Notes: a model not told the origin generated them from the sequence alone. Positions 26,244 to 35,775 are shown, numbered from the stretch's first letter. The stretch: DNA of 64,000 nucleotides from Sporosarcina sp. FSL W7-1349 (GCF_038003045.1 NZ_JBBOOK010000002.1:620001-684000), one strand, 5' to 3'. Program-made: numbers and translations.

Positions 26244-26978
26244 TTGATTACAAAATATGGGGCTTTATTAACAAAAGAGGATTTTTTCAATCGTACAGAT
26301 TTGCCGGATTGGTTATTGCGAGAGTATGAGACCTTCCACAGAACAGTGACAGATAAAACATTTCCCTGTTATTTCGGAATGAGCGGTGAACTGAAGGGGG
26401 AGCTGCGCTATGCGTATGTGACGCAGGATGACTGGTCCAATTTACCGGAAGCACTCCAGTCTTTCTTGCAGCTGTTCGAGGATCCCAAACATAAACGGCA
26501 TGGGTTATTCGTGTTTGTCGAGCCGTTTGAGAAGGAAGGTACTTTGGAAGAGTATCGAAAGCAGTTCTGGGAAATCCTGCAATACTTACATGATGAGGAT
26601 GAAGTCGAATGGCCGGCGGATAGCCCGCGAGATCCAGACCATTATTTATGGGACTTCCATTTTCACGGAGAACCGATTTTTGCGTTCGGCAACACACCTG
26701 CCTATAAGCAGCGAAAAACTCGTGATCTCGGAAATGCCATGGTCATCGGTTTTCAACCGCGCAAGATTTTTAAAGGGTTGAAAGGGACGGAAAAGGGTGG
26801 CATCATGTCGCGTGAAAAAGTCCGCGAACGTGTCGAAGTGTGGGATCAGTTGCCGAAGCACCCCGACATCAGCCATTACGGCGACCCCGAGCATAATGAA
26901 TGGAAACAGTTTTTCATCGGGGACGATAGTGAGCCGATTGTCGGGAAATGCCCGTTCTCCCATAAGGAAATGCAATGA
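26244..26978 (+). CDS. YqcI/YcgG-family protein
   Basis: A 244-residue protein of the YqcI/YcgG family, with the conserved FPCYFG near residue 47, HGLFVFVEP near 92, the WDFHFHGEPIFAFGNTPAY segment near 140 and GKCPFSH at the end. Some relatives are haem-thiolate-like oxygenases, but the group as a whole is uncharacterised. The start is a TTG at 26244 after GGGGGTG. It ends at its own terminator. Confidence 0.85.
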   Translation: MITKYGALLTKEDFFNRTDLPDWLLREYETFHRTVTDKTFPCYFGMSGELKGELRYAYVTQDDWSNLPEALQSFLQLFEDPKHKRHGLFVFVEPFEKEGTLEEYRKQFWEILQYLHDEDEVEWPADSPRDPDHYLWDFHFHGEPIFAFGNTPAYKQRKTRDLGNAMVIGFQPRKIFKGLKGTEKGGIMSREKVRERVEVWDQLPKHPDISHYGDPEHNEWKQFFIGDDSEPIVGKCPFSHKEMQ

Positions 26979-27003
26979 AAGCCGTCCACGATGGACGGCT
27001 TTC
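26978..27003 (+). terminator. Terminator after the yqcI-like gene
   Basis: AAAGCCGTCCA and TGGACGGCTTT form the stem, starting at the stop codon. Confidence 0.85.
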
Positions 27004-27013
27004 CTCTTGGTTA

Positions 27014-27286
27014 TTATTCATTTTTCAAATTTTCCATCGTTGGCCCAAAATTGTCCAATGGTTCATTATAGACTTCGAAGAACTCTTGTGTCAATGATTC
27101 AGGAGATCCGGATGAGCCGATTCTTTTGATCACCAATTCATCCTTTCTCATCTCCACTTGGACCTCTTCCCAGCCGACGACTCCCAGATGGCTAAGCATT
27201 TCTTCGGTAAGAGTGACACCAAAAGAATCCCCGATCGGTACAATTTGTTGCAGCGATATCTTTGAATTCATGCCGTCTTGATTCAC
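27014..27286 (-). CDS. SpoVT/AbrB-like DNA-binding protein (antitoxin-type), no toxin partner
   Basis: A 90-residue protein. Residues 7-50 (QQIVPIGDSFGVTLTEEMLSHLGV and EVQVEMRKDELVIKRI, given as separate pieces) have the swapped-hairpin pattern of MazE/AbrB-type domains, including the GDSxGVxL motif. The tail EFFEVYNEPLDNFGP resembles toxin-binding ends of antitoxins. A GTG at 27286 after GGAGGG is the best start. No toxin gene follows: the next bases are a terminator and a converging gene. It may be an orphan antitoxin or a small regulator. Confidence 0.7.
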   Translation of the reverse strand: MNQDGMNSKISLQQIVPIGDSFGVTLTEEMLSHLGVVGWEEVQVEMRKDELVIKRIGSSGSPESLTQEFFEVYNEPLDNFGPTMENLKNE

Positions 27287-27381
27287 AGTCATCCCTCCAC
27301 CGCTCAATTTCATTCCTAGTATAGGCAATAAGCTTCCGATTATTTCCCGTTTGCTGTCGATTTCCCGGGAAATAAAACGAA

Positions 27382-28683
27382 TTATTTCCCCGCCATTTCA
27401 TAATAGCGTTTAATTTCTTCTTCAGGCACCATGCCACCACCTGTTGCCCACACCATATGGGTCGCTTCGACAGCATCCGCCTTTTCCGCTTCCGCCTGGA
27501 TACTATTCACCGGACCCGGCATACCCGCAAGCGCGGATGGCTCCAGATAGATCCCTTCTTTGTCCGCCAGCAACTTCAATAAGGAGAACAAATTATTGTC
27601 GGATACGGTGTAACAGCCATCTATGAATGGCTGCATTGTTTTCCCGACAAATCCTGATGCGGTTCCGACTGCCAGACCGTCCGCTGCGGTTTTATTGTCG
27701 AGCCCAAAATCATGTACGGAAATCGCATCATGCAACCCGGTCATCATCCCGAGTGTCATGCAAGGGGAATGGGTCGGTTCGGCGAATAAGCAATGGACGT
27801 GATCGCCAAAAACGAGCTTCAGCCCGAATGCCACGCCGCCCGGGCCACCCCCGACTCCACAAGGCAAATAGACGAATAAAGGATGTCCCGCATCCACGAC
27901 CGTTCCCCGCTCTTTCAATTGCTGCGCGACCCGTTCGCCCGCAACTGCATAGCCTAAGAAAAGATCCCTCGAATTCTCATCGTCAATGAAATGGCAATAC
28001 GGATCAGATTCCGCCTGACGCCGCCCTTCTTCGACAGCCTTGCTGTAATCATCCGCGTATTCGACAACGGTAACCCCTTTTTCACGTAACATGTCCTTTT
28101 TCCACTGCTTTGCATCGGCCGACATATGGACCGTGACATGGAATCCGAGCTTCGCGCTCATGATCCCGATGCTCAATCCCAAATTCCCCGTTGATCCGAC
28201 CGCAATTTTATGTTTCGCAAACAGTTCCTGGAACACCGGCTCTGCAAATTGGCTATAGTCCTCCCCTTCGGATATCAAATCATGTTGGAAGGCAAGCGTT
28301 TCCGCATGTTTCAGCACTTCGTAAATGCCACCTCTTGCCTTGATGGAACCGGAAATCGGCAAACGATTATCCTGCTTCAAAAGCAATTCACCTGGTATCG
28401 AAACCCCGTATTGGACAGCCAATGCCTCTTTCATCTCGGGGATGGCTGTAAGCGGTGACTCGATCAAACCTTTTGAATCTTCAGTTTCCGGAAAAACCCG
28501 CTCTATATAAGGAGCAAATCGGCGTAGGCGGTCTGATGCATCCCGGACGTCCGCAGCCGTCAATTCTGTTTTTGCCAAGCCGCTTTCGGTCGATTCCAGA
28601 AGAGGATTTATCCAGACAATCTCCTCTCCCTCCATCATCTGCCCGATTTGCGGGATTTTCTCTTTCCACACTTTCACATCCAT
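27382..28683 (-). CDS. dsdA: D-serine dehydratase DsdA
   Basis: A PLP enzyme that converts D-serine to pyruvate and ammonia. The 433 residues fit the family length. The PLP lysine is Lys115 in [14 protein letters not shown]; the phosphate-binding [11 protein letters not shown] is near residue 166, and the Gly-rich [13 protein letters not shown] near 277. Its neighbour upstream on the same strand is a D-alanyl-D-alanine carboxypeptidase, so both act on D-amino-acid chemistry, though separate promoters are possible. Confidence 0.94.
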   Translation of the reverse strand: MDVKVWKEKIPQIGQMMEGEEIVWINPLLESTESGLAKTELTAADVRDASDRLRRFAPYIERVFPETEDSKGLIESPLTAIPEMKEALAVQYGVSIPGELLLKQDNRLPISGSIKARGGIYEVLKHAETLAFQHDLISEGEDYSQFAEPVFQELFAKHKIAVGSTGNLGLSIGIMSAKLGFHVTVHMSADAKQWKKDMLREKGVTVVEYADDYSKAVEEGRRQAESDPYCHFIDDENSRDLFLGYAVAGERVAQQLKERGTVVDAGHPLFVYLPCGVGGGPGGVAFGLKLVFGDHVHCLFAEPTHSPCMTLGMMTGLHDAISVHDFGLDNKTAADGLAVGTASGFVGKTMQPFIDGCYTVSDNNLFSLLKLLADKEGIYLEPSALAGMPGPVNSIQAEAEKADAVEATHMVWATGGGMVPEEEIKRYYEMAGK

Positions 28684-28746
28684 GTGTTAGCCACTCCTTT
28701 TTGGAAAAGTAGTAGCCATAGTATAGCATGTGACTCGATCGAGTTG

Positions 28747-29646
28747 TTAATCCAACACGAAGCGGTCCATCAATTCCCGCGTCAGTTCGAACCGGGGATG
28801 AATCGTATCCTGTTCCACAGCTTCCACTCCGATGACGACTGAAATGATACGCCTTCCGTCAAATACGCCGGTACTTGCAAAACAAGAGCCAGCTGCTTCC
28901 GTATAACCTGTTTTCAACCCGTCGATTCCGGGCAACGCCTGCGACATCCCTTCTAACATCAAATTAGTGCTCCACATTTTAACCCCCTGGCGTGTTGTGA
29001 AATCCTGAACCTTCGTAAACTCCAGCACTTCCGGATGTCGTGCAATCAATTCCTTCGCAATAACCCCGACATCCCGAGCAGAAGAATGATTCGTTTCCTC
29101 CGCACTTCTGCCGATATAATCGCCATCCAAGCCTGTTGCATTATAAAAGATGGTTTCACGTAAGCCGATAGCTTTGGCTTGTGCATTCATCATCTCGACA
29201 AAGGATTCTTCCGTCCCCGCCACCATTTCAGCGAGAGCGACTGCGGCATCATTTGCCGAAATGACCGTCATCGCGGTAAAAAGCTCGCGGACGCTATAAT
29301 CGACTCCTGCCTCCACTCCAAGCTTGACCGCCCCGGGTGTCCCGGCAATTTGCAATACATACTCACTGGGCGCGTAAAGGCTGTCCCAAGACAGCGCCCC
29401 GCTATTCACCGCATTCAATACAAGATATTGGGTCATCAACTTGGTCATACTTGCGATTGGCAACGAATCCGAGCCGTTTTCCTCATAAAGGATATTCCCC
29501 GAATCCGCCTCCATCACGAGGACAGCTTTGGCGGGAATACTCAGTGAAACGACTTCCTTTGTAAAGGTGACCTCCTTCTTCACAACTACTACCACACTGC
29601 TTACTAGAATAAGAAGAATCAATCCCCACTTCTTTAACAATGTCAT
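28747..29646 (-). CDS. D-alanyl-D-alanine carboxypeptidase (DacA/PBP5 type)
   Basis: A low-molecular-mass penicillin-binding protein of 299 residues that trims pentapeptide stems of peptidoglycan. The three active-site motifs are SMTK (Ser66-Lys69), SAN (Ser130-Asn132) and KTG (Lys245). An N-terminal hydrophobic stretch at residues 7-22 is a signal or anchor. The protein ends soon after the transpeptidase domain and lacks the C-terminal PBP5 domain and amphipathic helix of DacA, so it is closer to short DacF/DacB-like forms. The start at 29646 is set just before the signal sequence; an ATG at 29685 is possible. Confidence 0.88.
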   Translation of the reverse strand: MTLLKKWGLILLILVSSVVVVVKKEVTFTKEVVSLSIPAKAVLVMEADSGNILYEENGSDSLPIASMTKLMTQYLVLNAVNSGALSWDSLYAPSEYVLQIAGTPGAVKLGVEAGVDYSVRELFTAMTVISANDAAVALAEMVAGTEESFVEMMNAQAKAIGLRETIFYNATGLDGDYIGRSAEETNHSSARDVGVIAKELIARHPEVLEFTKVQDFTTRQGVKMWSTNLMLEGMSQALPGIDGLKTGYTEAAGSCFASTGVFDGRRIISVVIGVEAVEQDTIHPRFELTRELMDRFVLD

Positions 29647-29812
29647 CACGCCTTTGTAAGATTCTCTATTTTTAGCATGCGACATAATCTTGAAGAATTG
29701 GCTATTGCAATTCTGAAGAATTCCTTAACTTTTCCTCTAGTCCTTACGCACACACCACCTGCTCCCACGCGAATATGCTAAAGTAATCAATCGTAGTGGT
29801 GGTGTCGTTTGA

Positions 29813-31843
29813 ATGGAAAATCTCATTGTGCTGGCAGGTCCAATTTTACGACGGGTCGAAAAGAACTCGGTTTCCATATGGATTGCTACAAGCCGCTCTT
29901 TTCAAATAAAAGCAGCGCTTTTCAACTTGGTCGATGGATCCCTCTTGCCGACTTGGTCTGTAACCGAATCCGTCCGTGCCGGAGAAAAATTATTTATTCA
30001 CCTCGTGCAAGTGTACGGGGATTTTCCCATGGATACCCTTCTTGGCTACGACTTGACTTTCGCCGGTTATGGAGAATTCCATGACTTGGCCAGCCTCGGA
30101 TACCTATCCGAACAGGATGCCCAGTCTATTGTCTATCCCGGCATTCCGTATCCTTCCTTTTATCTCCCCGAATCGTCCTCTCCGAACTTCCTCTATGCAT
30201 CTTGCCGTAAATTTCATGGGAAAGGAGAAGATTCGCTCACGGCAGGCGATGAACTCCTGCATACAGCCGCAAGCCGCTTGCAGGAGCGTCCGAGTGCGCT
30301 CTTCCTCGTAGGCGATCAGATTTATGCAGATGATGTGGCTAGCCCCCTGTTTCCAGTCATTCGCACTGTCGCTTCAAGTTTCATCGGCGAGGAGGAGCTA
30401 TCCCGCTTGGATCATCGGTTGGGGCAACCCCCTTTTCACCGCTCGCTATACAAAGTGAACGGGCGGCAATTCATCATGGAACAGTTTTGCCGCTTCACAT
30501 CGTCCAATCCTCTTAATCATTTAATGACCTTCGGCGAGTATGCGGCTATGTATTTGTTGTCTTGGAGCCCTGTATTATGGGAAGCTGTCGCGCTGCCTTC
30601 TTTCGATGAACTTGTGAAGAAGGATGAATTTCATTTCATTTTTCCGGACGATGAAAAGGAAAGAGATCAGCAGAGGCGCAACTATGAACGGCAAACAGAG
30701 GATCTTCTGCAGACAATCGGGGATGTACGACGGATTCGTAGATTATTGGCAAATATGCCGACGTATATGATTTTTGATGATCACGATGTGACGGATGATT
30801 GGAATTTGACGGCCGATTGGCGAGATCATGTTTCCCGATCGCCTCTCGGAAAGCACGTCGTGACAAATGGTTTGTGTGCGTATTGGGCATTCCAAGGTTG
30901 GGGCAATGAGCCGCAGCGGTACGAGGAGGCGTTCCTTCAGTCGATGAGAAATTACTTCGACAGGCTCATTGTCGGTACACCTGCCCACACGGATTGGATG
31001 GACTGCATTTGGTCGTTCCGCCATTGGCATTTCGTCGCACCTACCCGGCCGGCGGCATTGTTCCTCAACACGCGCACGATGCGTTTCTACGACGCGAACC
31101 CATTGCCGGTGAAGATTGGTTGGATCTATAAAGAAAATGTCCGCGGTCCCAGATTGATTGGCCCAGCCGGATGGAAAGCCATTTCGTCAACGCTGCATGC
31201 GTCCGGCTGGAAACGTGGCGATCCATTGATTATCATCTCCCCGACCCCGCTATACGGAATGGGCATCATCGAGTCCTTCCTTCATTCCTATGTCTATCCA
31301 TTGCGCTCCGTTGGGATTCCAGTGCATGAAATGATGGATTTCGAAGCATGGAAATATAACGGGAAAGCGTTCAACGAGTTTCTGCGGCATATTGTGAAAT
31401 GGCGTCCTTCGAGGTGCATCATTCTATCAGGAGATGTCCATTATGCGTCCGTCGTTCACTCCCGGATTCGGTGGAAGAACGGATTTAACGCAAGTATTTT
31501 GCAAGTGACGAGCAGCCCTTCCAACAATATGAGTTTTTCCGGGCTTTGGGGATTCCTCATGCGCACCGCAATCCGTTGGAATAGCAACAAACGGAAAGGA
31601 GTGACGATCCGTCGCCATTGCGATGATTCCTTCAACATTCGGAATGGCGGATCCGAGCCGCCATGTGATGCGCCTTGGCAAGAAGAGTTGTATTATGTAT
31701 CGAAACGTCCAGGAAGCTCTATCGTCGAGACAGGTAATAATATAGGACAATTGATAATAGGGGAAAATGCCGTTCAGCCAGCCCTTCTTCAAATGAAAGG
31801 CGGAGAATTAAGGAAGGTATCCTTCGAGGAAATTTCGATATGA
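29813..31843 (+). CDS. PhoD-like metallophosphatase
   Basis: A 676-residue protein with the PhoD-type calcineurin-like core: FLVGDQIYADD near residue 165, MIFDDHDVTDDWN near 320 and ILSGDVHYASVVH near 545 supply metal ligands. An N-terminal beta-rich domain of about 120 residues precedes it. There is no Tat signal peptide, unlike secreted PhoD, so the enzyme is probably cytoplasmic. The substrate is unknown, perhaps a phosphodiester. It is divergent from the carboxypeptidase gene. Confidence 0.82.
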   Translation: MENLIVLAGPILRRVEKNSVSIWIATSRSFQIKAALFNLVDGSLLPTWSVTESVRAGEKLFIHLVQVYGDFPMDTLLGYDLTFAGYGEFHDLASLGYLSEQDAQSIVYPGIPYPSFYLPESSSPNFLYASCRKFHGKGEDSLTAGDELLHTAASRLQERPSALFLVGDQIYADDVASPLFPVIRTVASSFIGEEELSRLDHRLGQPPFHRSLYKVNGRQFIMEQFCRFTSSNPLNHLMTFGEYAAMYLLSWSPVLWEAVALPSFDELVKKDEFHFIFPDDEKERDQQRRNYERQTEDLLQTIGDVRRIRRLLANMPTYMIFDDHDVTDDWNLTADWRDHVSRSPLGKHVVTNGLCAYWAFQGWGNEPQRYEEAFLQSMRNYFDRLIVGTPAHTDWMDCIWSFRHWHFVAPTRPAALFLNTRTMRFYDANPLPVKIGWIYKENVRGPRLIGPAGWKAISSTLHASGWKRGDPLIIISPTPLYGMGIIESFLHSYVYPLRSVGIPVHEMMDFEAWKYNGKAFNEFLRHIVKWRPSRCIILSGDVHYASVVHSRIRWKNGFNASILQVTSSPSNNMSFSGLWGFLMRTAIRWNSNKRKGVTIRRHCDDSFNIRNGGSEPPCDAPWQEELYYVSKRPGSSIVETGNNIGQLIIGENAVQPALLQMKGGELRKVSFEEISI

Positions 31844-31857
31844 CAGGAAATTGGAGA

Positions 31858-31891
31858 TGGACGGTCTTATCTGGAGACCGTCCGTCTTTCA
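31858..31891. terminator. Bidirectional terminator
   Basis: GGACGGTCT and AGACCGTCC pair around TATCTGG, followed by GTCTTTCATTT. It separates the phosphatase gene from the converging desR. Confidence 0.82.
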
Positions 31892-32500
31892 TTTAAACCA
31901 GCCTTTTTCTTTAAATCGGGAAATCGCTTCGATGCGATTGCCTACGCCGAGCTTGTCAAGAATGGTGGAGATATAATTCCGGACTGTGCCGGGCGTTAGA
32001 AAGAGTTCACCCGCAATCTCTTTCGTCGTTTTTCCTTCAGCTACGAGACTGAGCACTTGGTTTTCACGCTCTGTCAGCGGATTCTCCGTGTCATCGTCGT
32101 CACCATACGCAATGTCTACAAGTTCCGGTGCATAAATCCGCCGACCGTCCATAATCGTCCGAATCGAGCTGACCAACTCCTCAATCGGGCTATCTTTCAA
32201 TAAATAGCCGCGCACCCCCGCTTTTCGCGCACGTTCGAAATAGCCGGTCCGGGCGAAGGTCGTCAAAATGATAATCTTGCAGGCACTTCCCTGGAGAGTT
32301 TCCGCCGCATCCAGTCCGGTCTTCATCGGCATCTCGATATCCATGATGCACACATCCGGTTGAAGTTCTTGGACAAGTGCGACCGCTTCCTCTCCATTTT
32401 TCGCTTTACCGACGACTTCCATATCCTCTTCCAAATTCAAAAGGGAGCTTAAGGCACCCAGCATCATTCCTTGGTCTTCTGCTATGACAATCCGGATCAT
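31889..32500 (-). CDS. desR: Response regulator DesR of membrane-fluidity control
   Basis: A 203-residue NarL/FixJ-type regulator with a receiver domain (phospho-acceptor Asp54 in MDIEMPM, the same number as in B. subtilis DesR) and a C-terminal LuxR helix-turn-helix (NPLTERENQVLSLVAEG). The ATG follows GGAGGAGG within the end of desK, one base after its stop. In B. subtilis, phosphorylated DesR activates the lipid desaturase gene on cooling. A desaturase gene lies just upstream here, which makes the assignment firm. Confidence 0.93.
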   Translation of the reverse strand: MIRIVIAEDQGMMLGALSSLLNLEEDMEVVGKAKNGEEAVALVQELQPDVCIMDIEMPMKTGLDAAETLQGSACKIIILTTFARTGYFERARKAGVRGYLLKDSPIEELVSSIRTIMDGRRIYAPELVDIAYGDDDDTENPLTERENQVLSLVAEGKTTKEIAGELFLTPGTVRNYISTILDKLGVGNRIEAISRFKEKGWFK

Positions 32501-32501
32501 C

Positions 32502-33632
32502 TTAATCCTCCTCCACAATTTGTTTTAGGACCGCAGGAACACGTATATACAGCTTCGTCCCTGCCCCGCCTTCTATATGCAGGCTGCCGTTGATGAATTC
32601 GAGACGCTCCCGCATCCCTTTCAGCCCGCTTCCCGGCGATGTCTCGCCGCGCCCGGAAATGCCGATTCCATCGTCTTCGACCTTGATGAGATACTCGTTC
32701 GGCAACTGTGCAAATGTAATATGGCAAGCGGTCCCGAAGCTATGTTTTACGACATTCGTCACCGCTTCCTTCAAGCACATGCTCAAGACATTTTCCGCAA
32801 TAGTAGGAATCTTGCTGAACACGGGATCTCCTTCAATAGTGCAATCCATTTCAGCGGCTTTCAGGATTTGACGAATCCGAATTAATTCATCCTCTAACTT
32901 TACCGTCCGCATATCCGCTACCAGTTCCCGCACTTCCTTCAGGGCGGTGCTGGCCGTCTGCCGGATTTCTTGCAGTTCTTTCCCCGCAGCCTCCAGATCC
33001 CGCGTCAAAAGTCTGGCTGCCAAGTCGCTCTTCAAACCGATCATCGATAATTTTTGGCCAAGTGTATCATGCAGATCACGTGCAATCCGATGCCGTTCTT
33101 CCAGGATGATAAGTTCAGAAATCTTCTCCTTCGCATCTTCCAACTGGTCCTCCAACTTCTCCCGCTTGTTCCGATTGTATAAATTGAACGGCAACAGGAC
33201 AACGCCGATCACCGTAATCAAAATAAAGTGCACGTATGGAAGGAAGAGGTTGATTTCCAAAAAGAAACCTGCCACGATCGCCAGAATCGTAAAGGCAATA
33301 TGCAGCCCATACACGATGAAAAAACCGACGGGATTGCGGAGATTACCAATGAAAAACGCCGTGAATAACGACAAGTACACATAGCCGAACAATAGCGTCA
33401 TGGCAATATTGATGACCATTTCAAAGCTAAGCCACATATACACAAGCCCGCTCTTCGATTTGAATGAAAACATGTACGACAGGAAAAAGAGGAATAACAA
33501 CGAAATGCCAACCGCAATCTCAATCGGAGAGGAGGAGCGGAAAATGAAAAAGAACGGCAATAAACAAAAGATGACCCATGCGTAAATACTGAGCCATGGA
33601 TTTCTCGGGAATATACTATACCAACTGTGCAT
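32502..33632 (-). CDS. desK: Thermosensor histidine kinase DesK
   Basis: A 376-residue kinase. About five membrane segments occupy residues 15-155, followed by a coiled coil (NKREKLEDQLEDAKEKIS), a HisKA_3 motif ERHRIARDLHDTLGQKLS with His188 (the residue number known for B. subtilis DesK) and an HATPase domain with DDGIGI and GLKGMRERL. DesK senses membrane thickness when temperature drops and phosphorylates DesR. It is co-transcribed with desR. Unlike the compact Bacillus cluster, a repeat array of more than 400 bp separates it from des. Confidence 0.94.
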   Translation of the reverse strand: MHSWYSIFPRNPWLSIYAWVIFCLLPFFFIFRSSSPIEIAVGISLLFLFFLSYMFSFKSKSGLVYMWLSFEMVINIAMTLLFGYVYLSLFTAFFIGNLRNPVGFFIVYGLHIAFTILAIVAGFFLEINLFLPYVHFILITVIGVVLLPFNLYNRNKREKLEDQLEDAKEKISELIILEERHRIARDLHDTLGQKLSMIGLKSDLAARLLTRDLEAAGKELQEIRQTASTALKEVRELVADMRTVKLEDELIRIRQILKAAEMDCTIEGDPVFSKIPTIAENVLSMCLKEAVTNVVKHSFGTACHITFAQLPNEYLIKVEDDGIGISGRGETSPGSGLKGMRERLEFINGSLHIEGGAGTKLYIRVPAVLKQIVEED

Positions 33633-33790
33633 GCCTCACCTTCACCGCCCTGTCTAATTCTTTCATTGTACCAAATTTTTCAATATGTCTCGTGTTAATT
33701 GCATTTGGTTTCTCCTTCAGCTCCTCTATTGCGCACGCTTGAAAATCACAGCTTGCGGTGATAAGTTGGGGAAACGTTGGTGGATCCGAA

Positions 33791-34220
33791 CGCTGATATC
33801 TTCTCACTACCGCCAATAACTACGGACGAATGCTGATAACTACCCACAACCGCTGATAACTCCGAACGAATGCTGATAACTTTCCACAACCGCCGATAAC
33901 TACGGACGAACGCTGATATCTTCCCACAACCGCTGATAACTCCGAACGAATGCTGATAACTTTCCACAACCGCCGATAACTACGGACGACTGCCGATATC
34001 TTCCCACGACCGCTGATAACTCCGGACGAATGCCGATATCTTCCCACAACCGCTGATAACTCCGAACGAACGCCGATATCTTCCCACAACCGCTGATAAC
34101 TCCGAACGAATGCCGATATCTTCCCACAACCGCCGATAACTACGGACGACTGCTGATAACTACCCACAACCGCCGATAACTACGGACGAACGCTGATATC
34201 TTCCCACAACCGCTGATATG
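33791..34220. repeat. 20-bp tandem array, 21 units, in a 40-bp alternating pattern
   Basis: From 33791 to 34210 there are 21 consecutive 20-bp units and a partial one. Two variants mostly alternate: CGCTGATAACTCCGAACGAA and TGCTGATATCTTCCCACAAC, with CGCC/TGCC and TACGG variants. All share GCTGATA or GCCGATA. The complement is GTTATCAGC, the core of the array at 24500. The units have no stop in some frames, so long spurious reading frames run through. It lies between desK and des on the same strand, in a 690-base gap with no gene. Confidence 0.95.
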
Positions 34221-34283
34221 TCTAGAGATGTCCCGCCAATAAACATATGCCATAAACAGTGACCAGTCGCTCCGCTTCACGAC

Positions 34284-34314
34284 AAAAGGGCTGTTCGTTT
34301 TAGCGAACAGCCCC
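34284..34314 (-). terminator. Terminator of des
   Basis: Read leftward, GGGCTGTTCG and CGAACAGCCC form a perfect stem around CTAAAA and TTTTG follows. It stands 10 bases after the des stop, so des and desK are probably separate transcripts. Confidence 0.88.
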
Positions 34315-34323
34315 TTCGATCAT

Positions 34324-35379
34324 TCATTTGCTCAAACTTGTTCGCTTCGGTTTCAAATCGATGGAAACCCCTTTGCTCTTCGCACGGACCAAATGTTTCA
34401 CATCTTTGAACGTGACAAATGTCTTGCGAGCTGGATCGTACAATCGATATTTGAGGGATTCCAGACTCGTCTTGATAGTAATTGTCGTTGCCTGTTGAAG
34501 AGGCGGCGTCAATTCATGTGCCATTTCCAAATTGTAGTTTGGAACGCGCGGTGCCAAGTGATGCACATGGTGGAATCCGATATTGCCAGTCACCCATTGT
34601 AAAACACGTGGCAACTTGTAGTAAGAGCTTCCTTCAACTGCCGCTTTCACATAATCCCACTCCGACTCTTCCTCAAAGTATGAGTCCTCGAAGGTATGCT
34701 GGATGTAGAACAACCAGATGCCGAGCATCCCTGCCACGAACATGGTCGAGCCTTGGATTAGCAAGAACGACTGCCAGCCGATCAACAGGATCAGTCCCGT
34801 GTATAGGCCAACAAGAATCACATTCGTCAAATACGTATTTAACTGCTCTTTCCGTCGTGCATCTTTCCGATTGAATCGGCTGGAGATGAGGACGAGATAC
34901 ATCGGTCCCAATCCGAACATGACTAGCGGGTTCCGGTAGAAACGGTACGCCAGCCGTTGCCATTTCGATGCTTGAACGTATTCTTCAATTGTCATCACCC
35001 AAATATCCCCAACGCCTCGTTTATCCAAATTCGAACTTGTCGCATGGTGAATCGAGTGCTCCCGCTTCCATTTCTCATAGGCAAATAGCGTCAGGACACC
35101 TGTCATCGTTCCTACAATATCATTCGCTTTTTTATTTTTGAAAAATGAACCGTGTGTACAGTCATGGAAAATGATGAATGTCCGGACAACAAATCCAGCA
35201 TTCACTACACAAAGAGCCAACGTCAACCAAATGGAGACATCCAAGCTCTGATACGCCAAAAACCAAAGAATGATCACCGGTGGAATCGTATTGATTAGTT
35301 GCAAAACGCTTTTTTTCTTATCCGATTTTGCAAAAGGAGCAACGTCTTGATGTAACTTCTTCGTTTTTTCTTTACTCAT
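34324..35379 (-). CDS. des: Membrane acyl-lipid desaturase Des
   Basis: A 351-residue integral membrane di-iron desaturase that puts a double bond in phospholipid acyl chains when the membrane stiffens. The three histidine boxes are HDCTH near residue 82, HSIHH near 118 and HHVHH near 270. Membrane segments flank them. AGGAGG precedes the ATG. Control by the adjacent DesK-DesR pair is expected. An inverted repeat in the upstream region is a candidate DesR site. It ends at its own terminator. Confidence 0.95.
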   Translation of the reverse strand: MSKEKTKKLHQDVAPFAKSDKKKSVLQLINTIPPVIILWFLAYQSLDVSIWLTLALCVVNAGFVVRTFIIFHDCTHGSFFKNKKANDIVGTMTGVLTLFAYEKWKREHSIHHATSSNLDKRGVGDIWVMTIEEYVQASKWQRLAYRFYRNPLVMFGLGPMYLVLISSRFNRKDARRKEQLNTYLTNVILVGLYTGLILLIGWQSFLLIQGSTMFVAGMLGIWLFYIQHTFEDSYFEEESEWDYVKAAVEGSSYYKLPRVLQWVTGNIGFHHVHHLAPRVPNYNLEMAHELTPPLQQATTITIKTSLESLKYRLYDPARKTFVTFKDVKHLVRAKSKGVSIDLKPKRTSLSK

Positions 35380-35450
35380 GCAAATCCTCCTAATCTGATA
35401 CTCGTTCTATTTCATGATTCAATCATAAGAAATCCTACCCTTCCGCAACA

Positions 35451-35488
35451 GACATAAACGTCATGACAGGAGAGATGATAGATGTCAC
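35451..35488 (-). promoter_or_regulatory. Candidate DesR-binding region upstream of des
   Basis: The segment contains the palindrome GTCATGAC (35460-35467) flanked by GACATAAAC on one side and GATGTCAC on the other, giving several TGTCAT/ATGACA-like half sites about 70 to 110 bases before the des start. Position suits an activator. I cannot verify the consensus. Confidence 0.45.
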
Positions 35489-35489
35489 A

Positions 35490-35775
35490 TTTTGTGAATC
35501 TTTTCACAAAAAAAGGCCCTCTCCTTCAGATAACGGGTTCGGTTGAGGGGGAGAAAAACGCTAAAATCAATGTAAATAACGGCCTAAGAAGCATATGTTT
35601 CGACAACGGATCAGTAATAGAAAAAACAAAAAAACGCTCAAAACTTTGAACGTTCTTGTTATAATATTTTGCGGTTAGAAAGTTCGTATTGATTGTTCCA
35701 CAACCGCACCCGCTAGTTTTACATACAGATTTATACAATAATTGAACATTATATAAGTGATGCGACAATAAGTAA
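35490..35775. other. Gene-free stretch with hairpins
   Basis: No convincing gene. TTTTGTGAATC/TTTTCACAAAA is a short inverted repeat near 35490-35512. A GCGGTT (35671-35676) and AACCGC (35702-35707) pair could form a hairpin downstream of the 94-aa gene. CGCTCAAAACTTTGAACG near 35634 is another. An open frame at 35526-35768 on the minus strand crosses these and lacks start signals. Confidence 0.5.

Noticed and set aside
28747..29646. A D-amino-acid operon of dsdA with the carboxypeptidase
   Set aside because: The genes are 63 bases apart in one direction, but I see no shared regulatory signal and the two enzymes act in different compartments. Left as a neighbourly remark only.
33746..34167. 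Long open frames through the 33791 array on the minus strand
   Set aside because: They are made wholly of the 20-bp repeat, which lacks stop codons in these frames. There is no start signal, and several overlapping frames are equally open.
33791..34220. CRISPR array
   Set aside because: Units are directly adjacent, 20 bp, with no unique spacers of 30-40 bp, and no cas genes are in the window. The same holds for the other arrays.
35526..35768. 80-codon minus-strand frame downstream of the 94-aa gene
   Set aside because: It crosses hairpins and AT tracts, has no RBS, and its composition is not coding-like.
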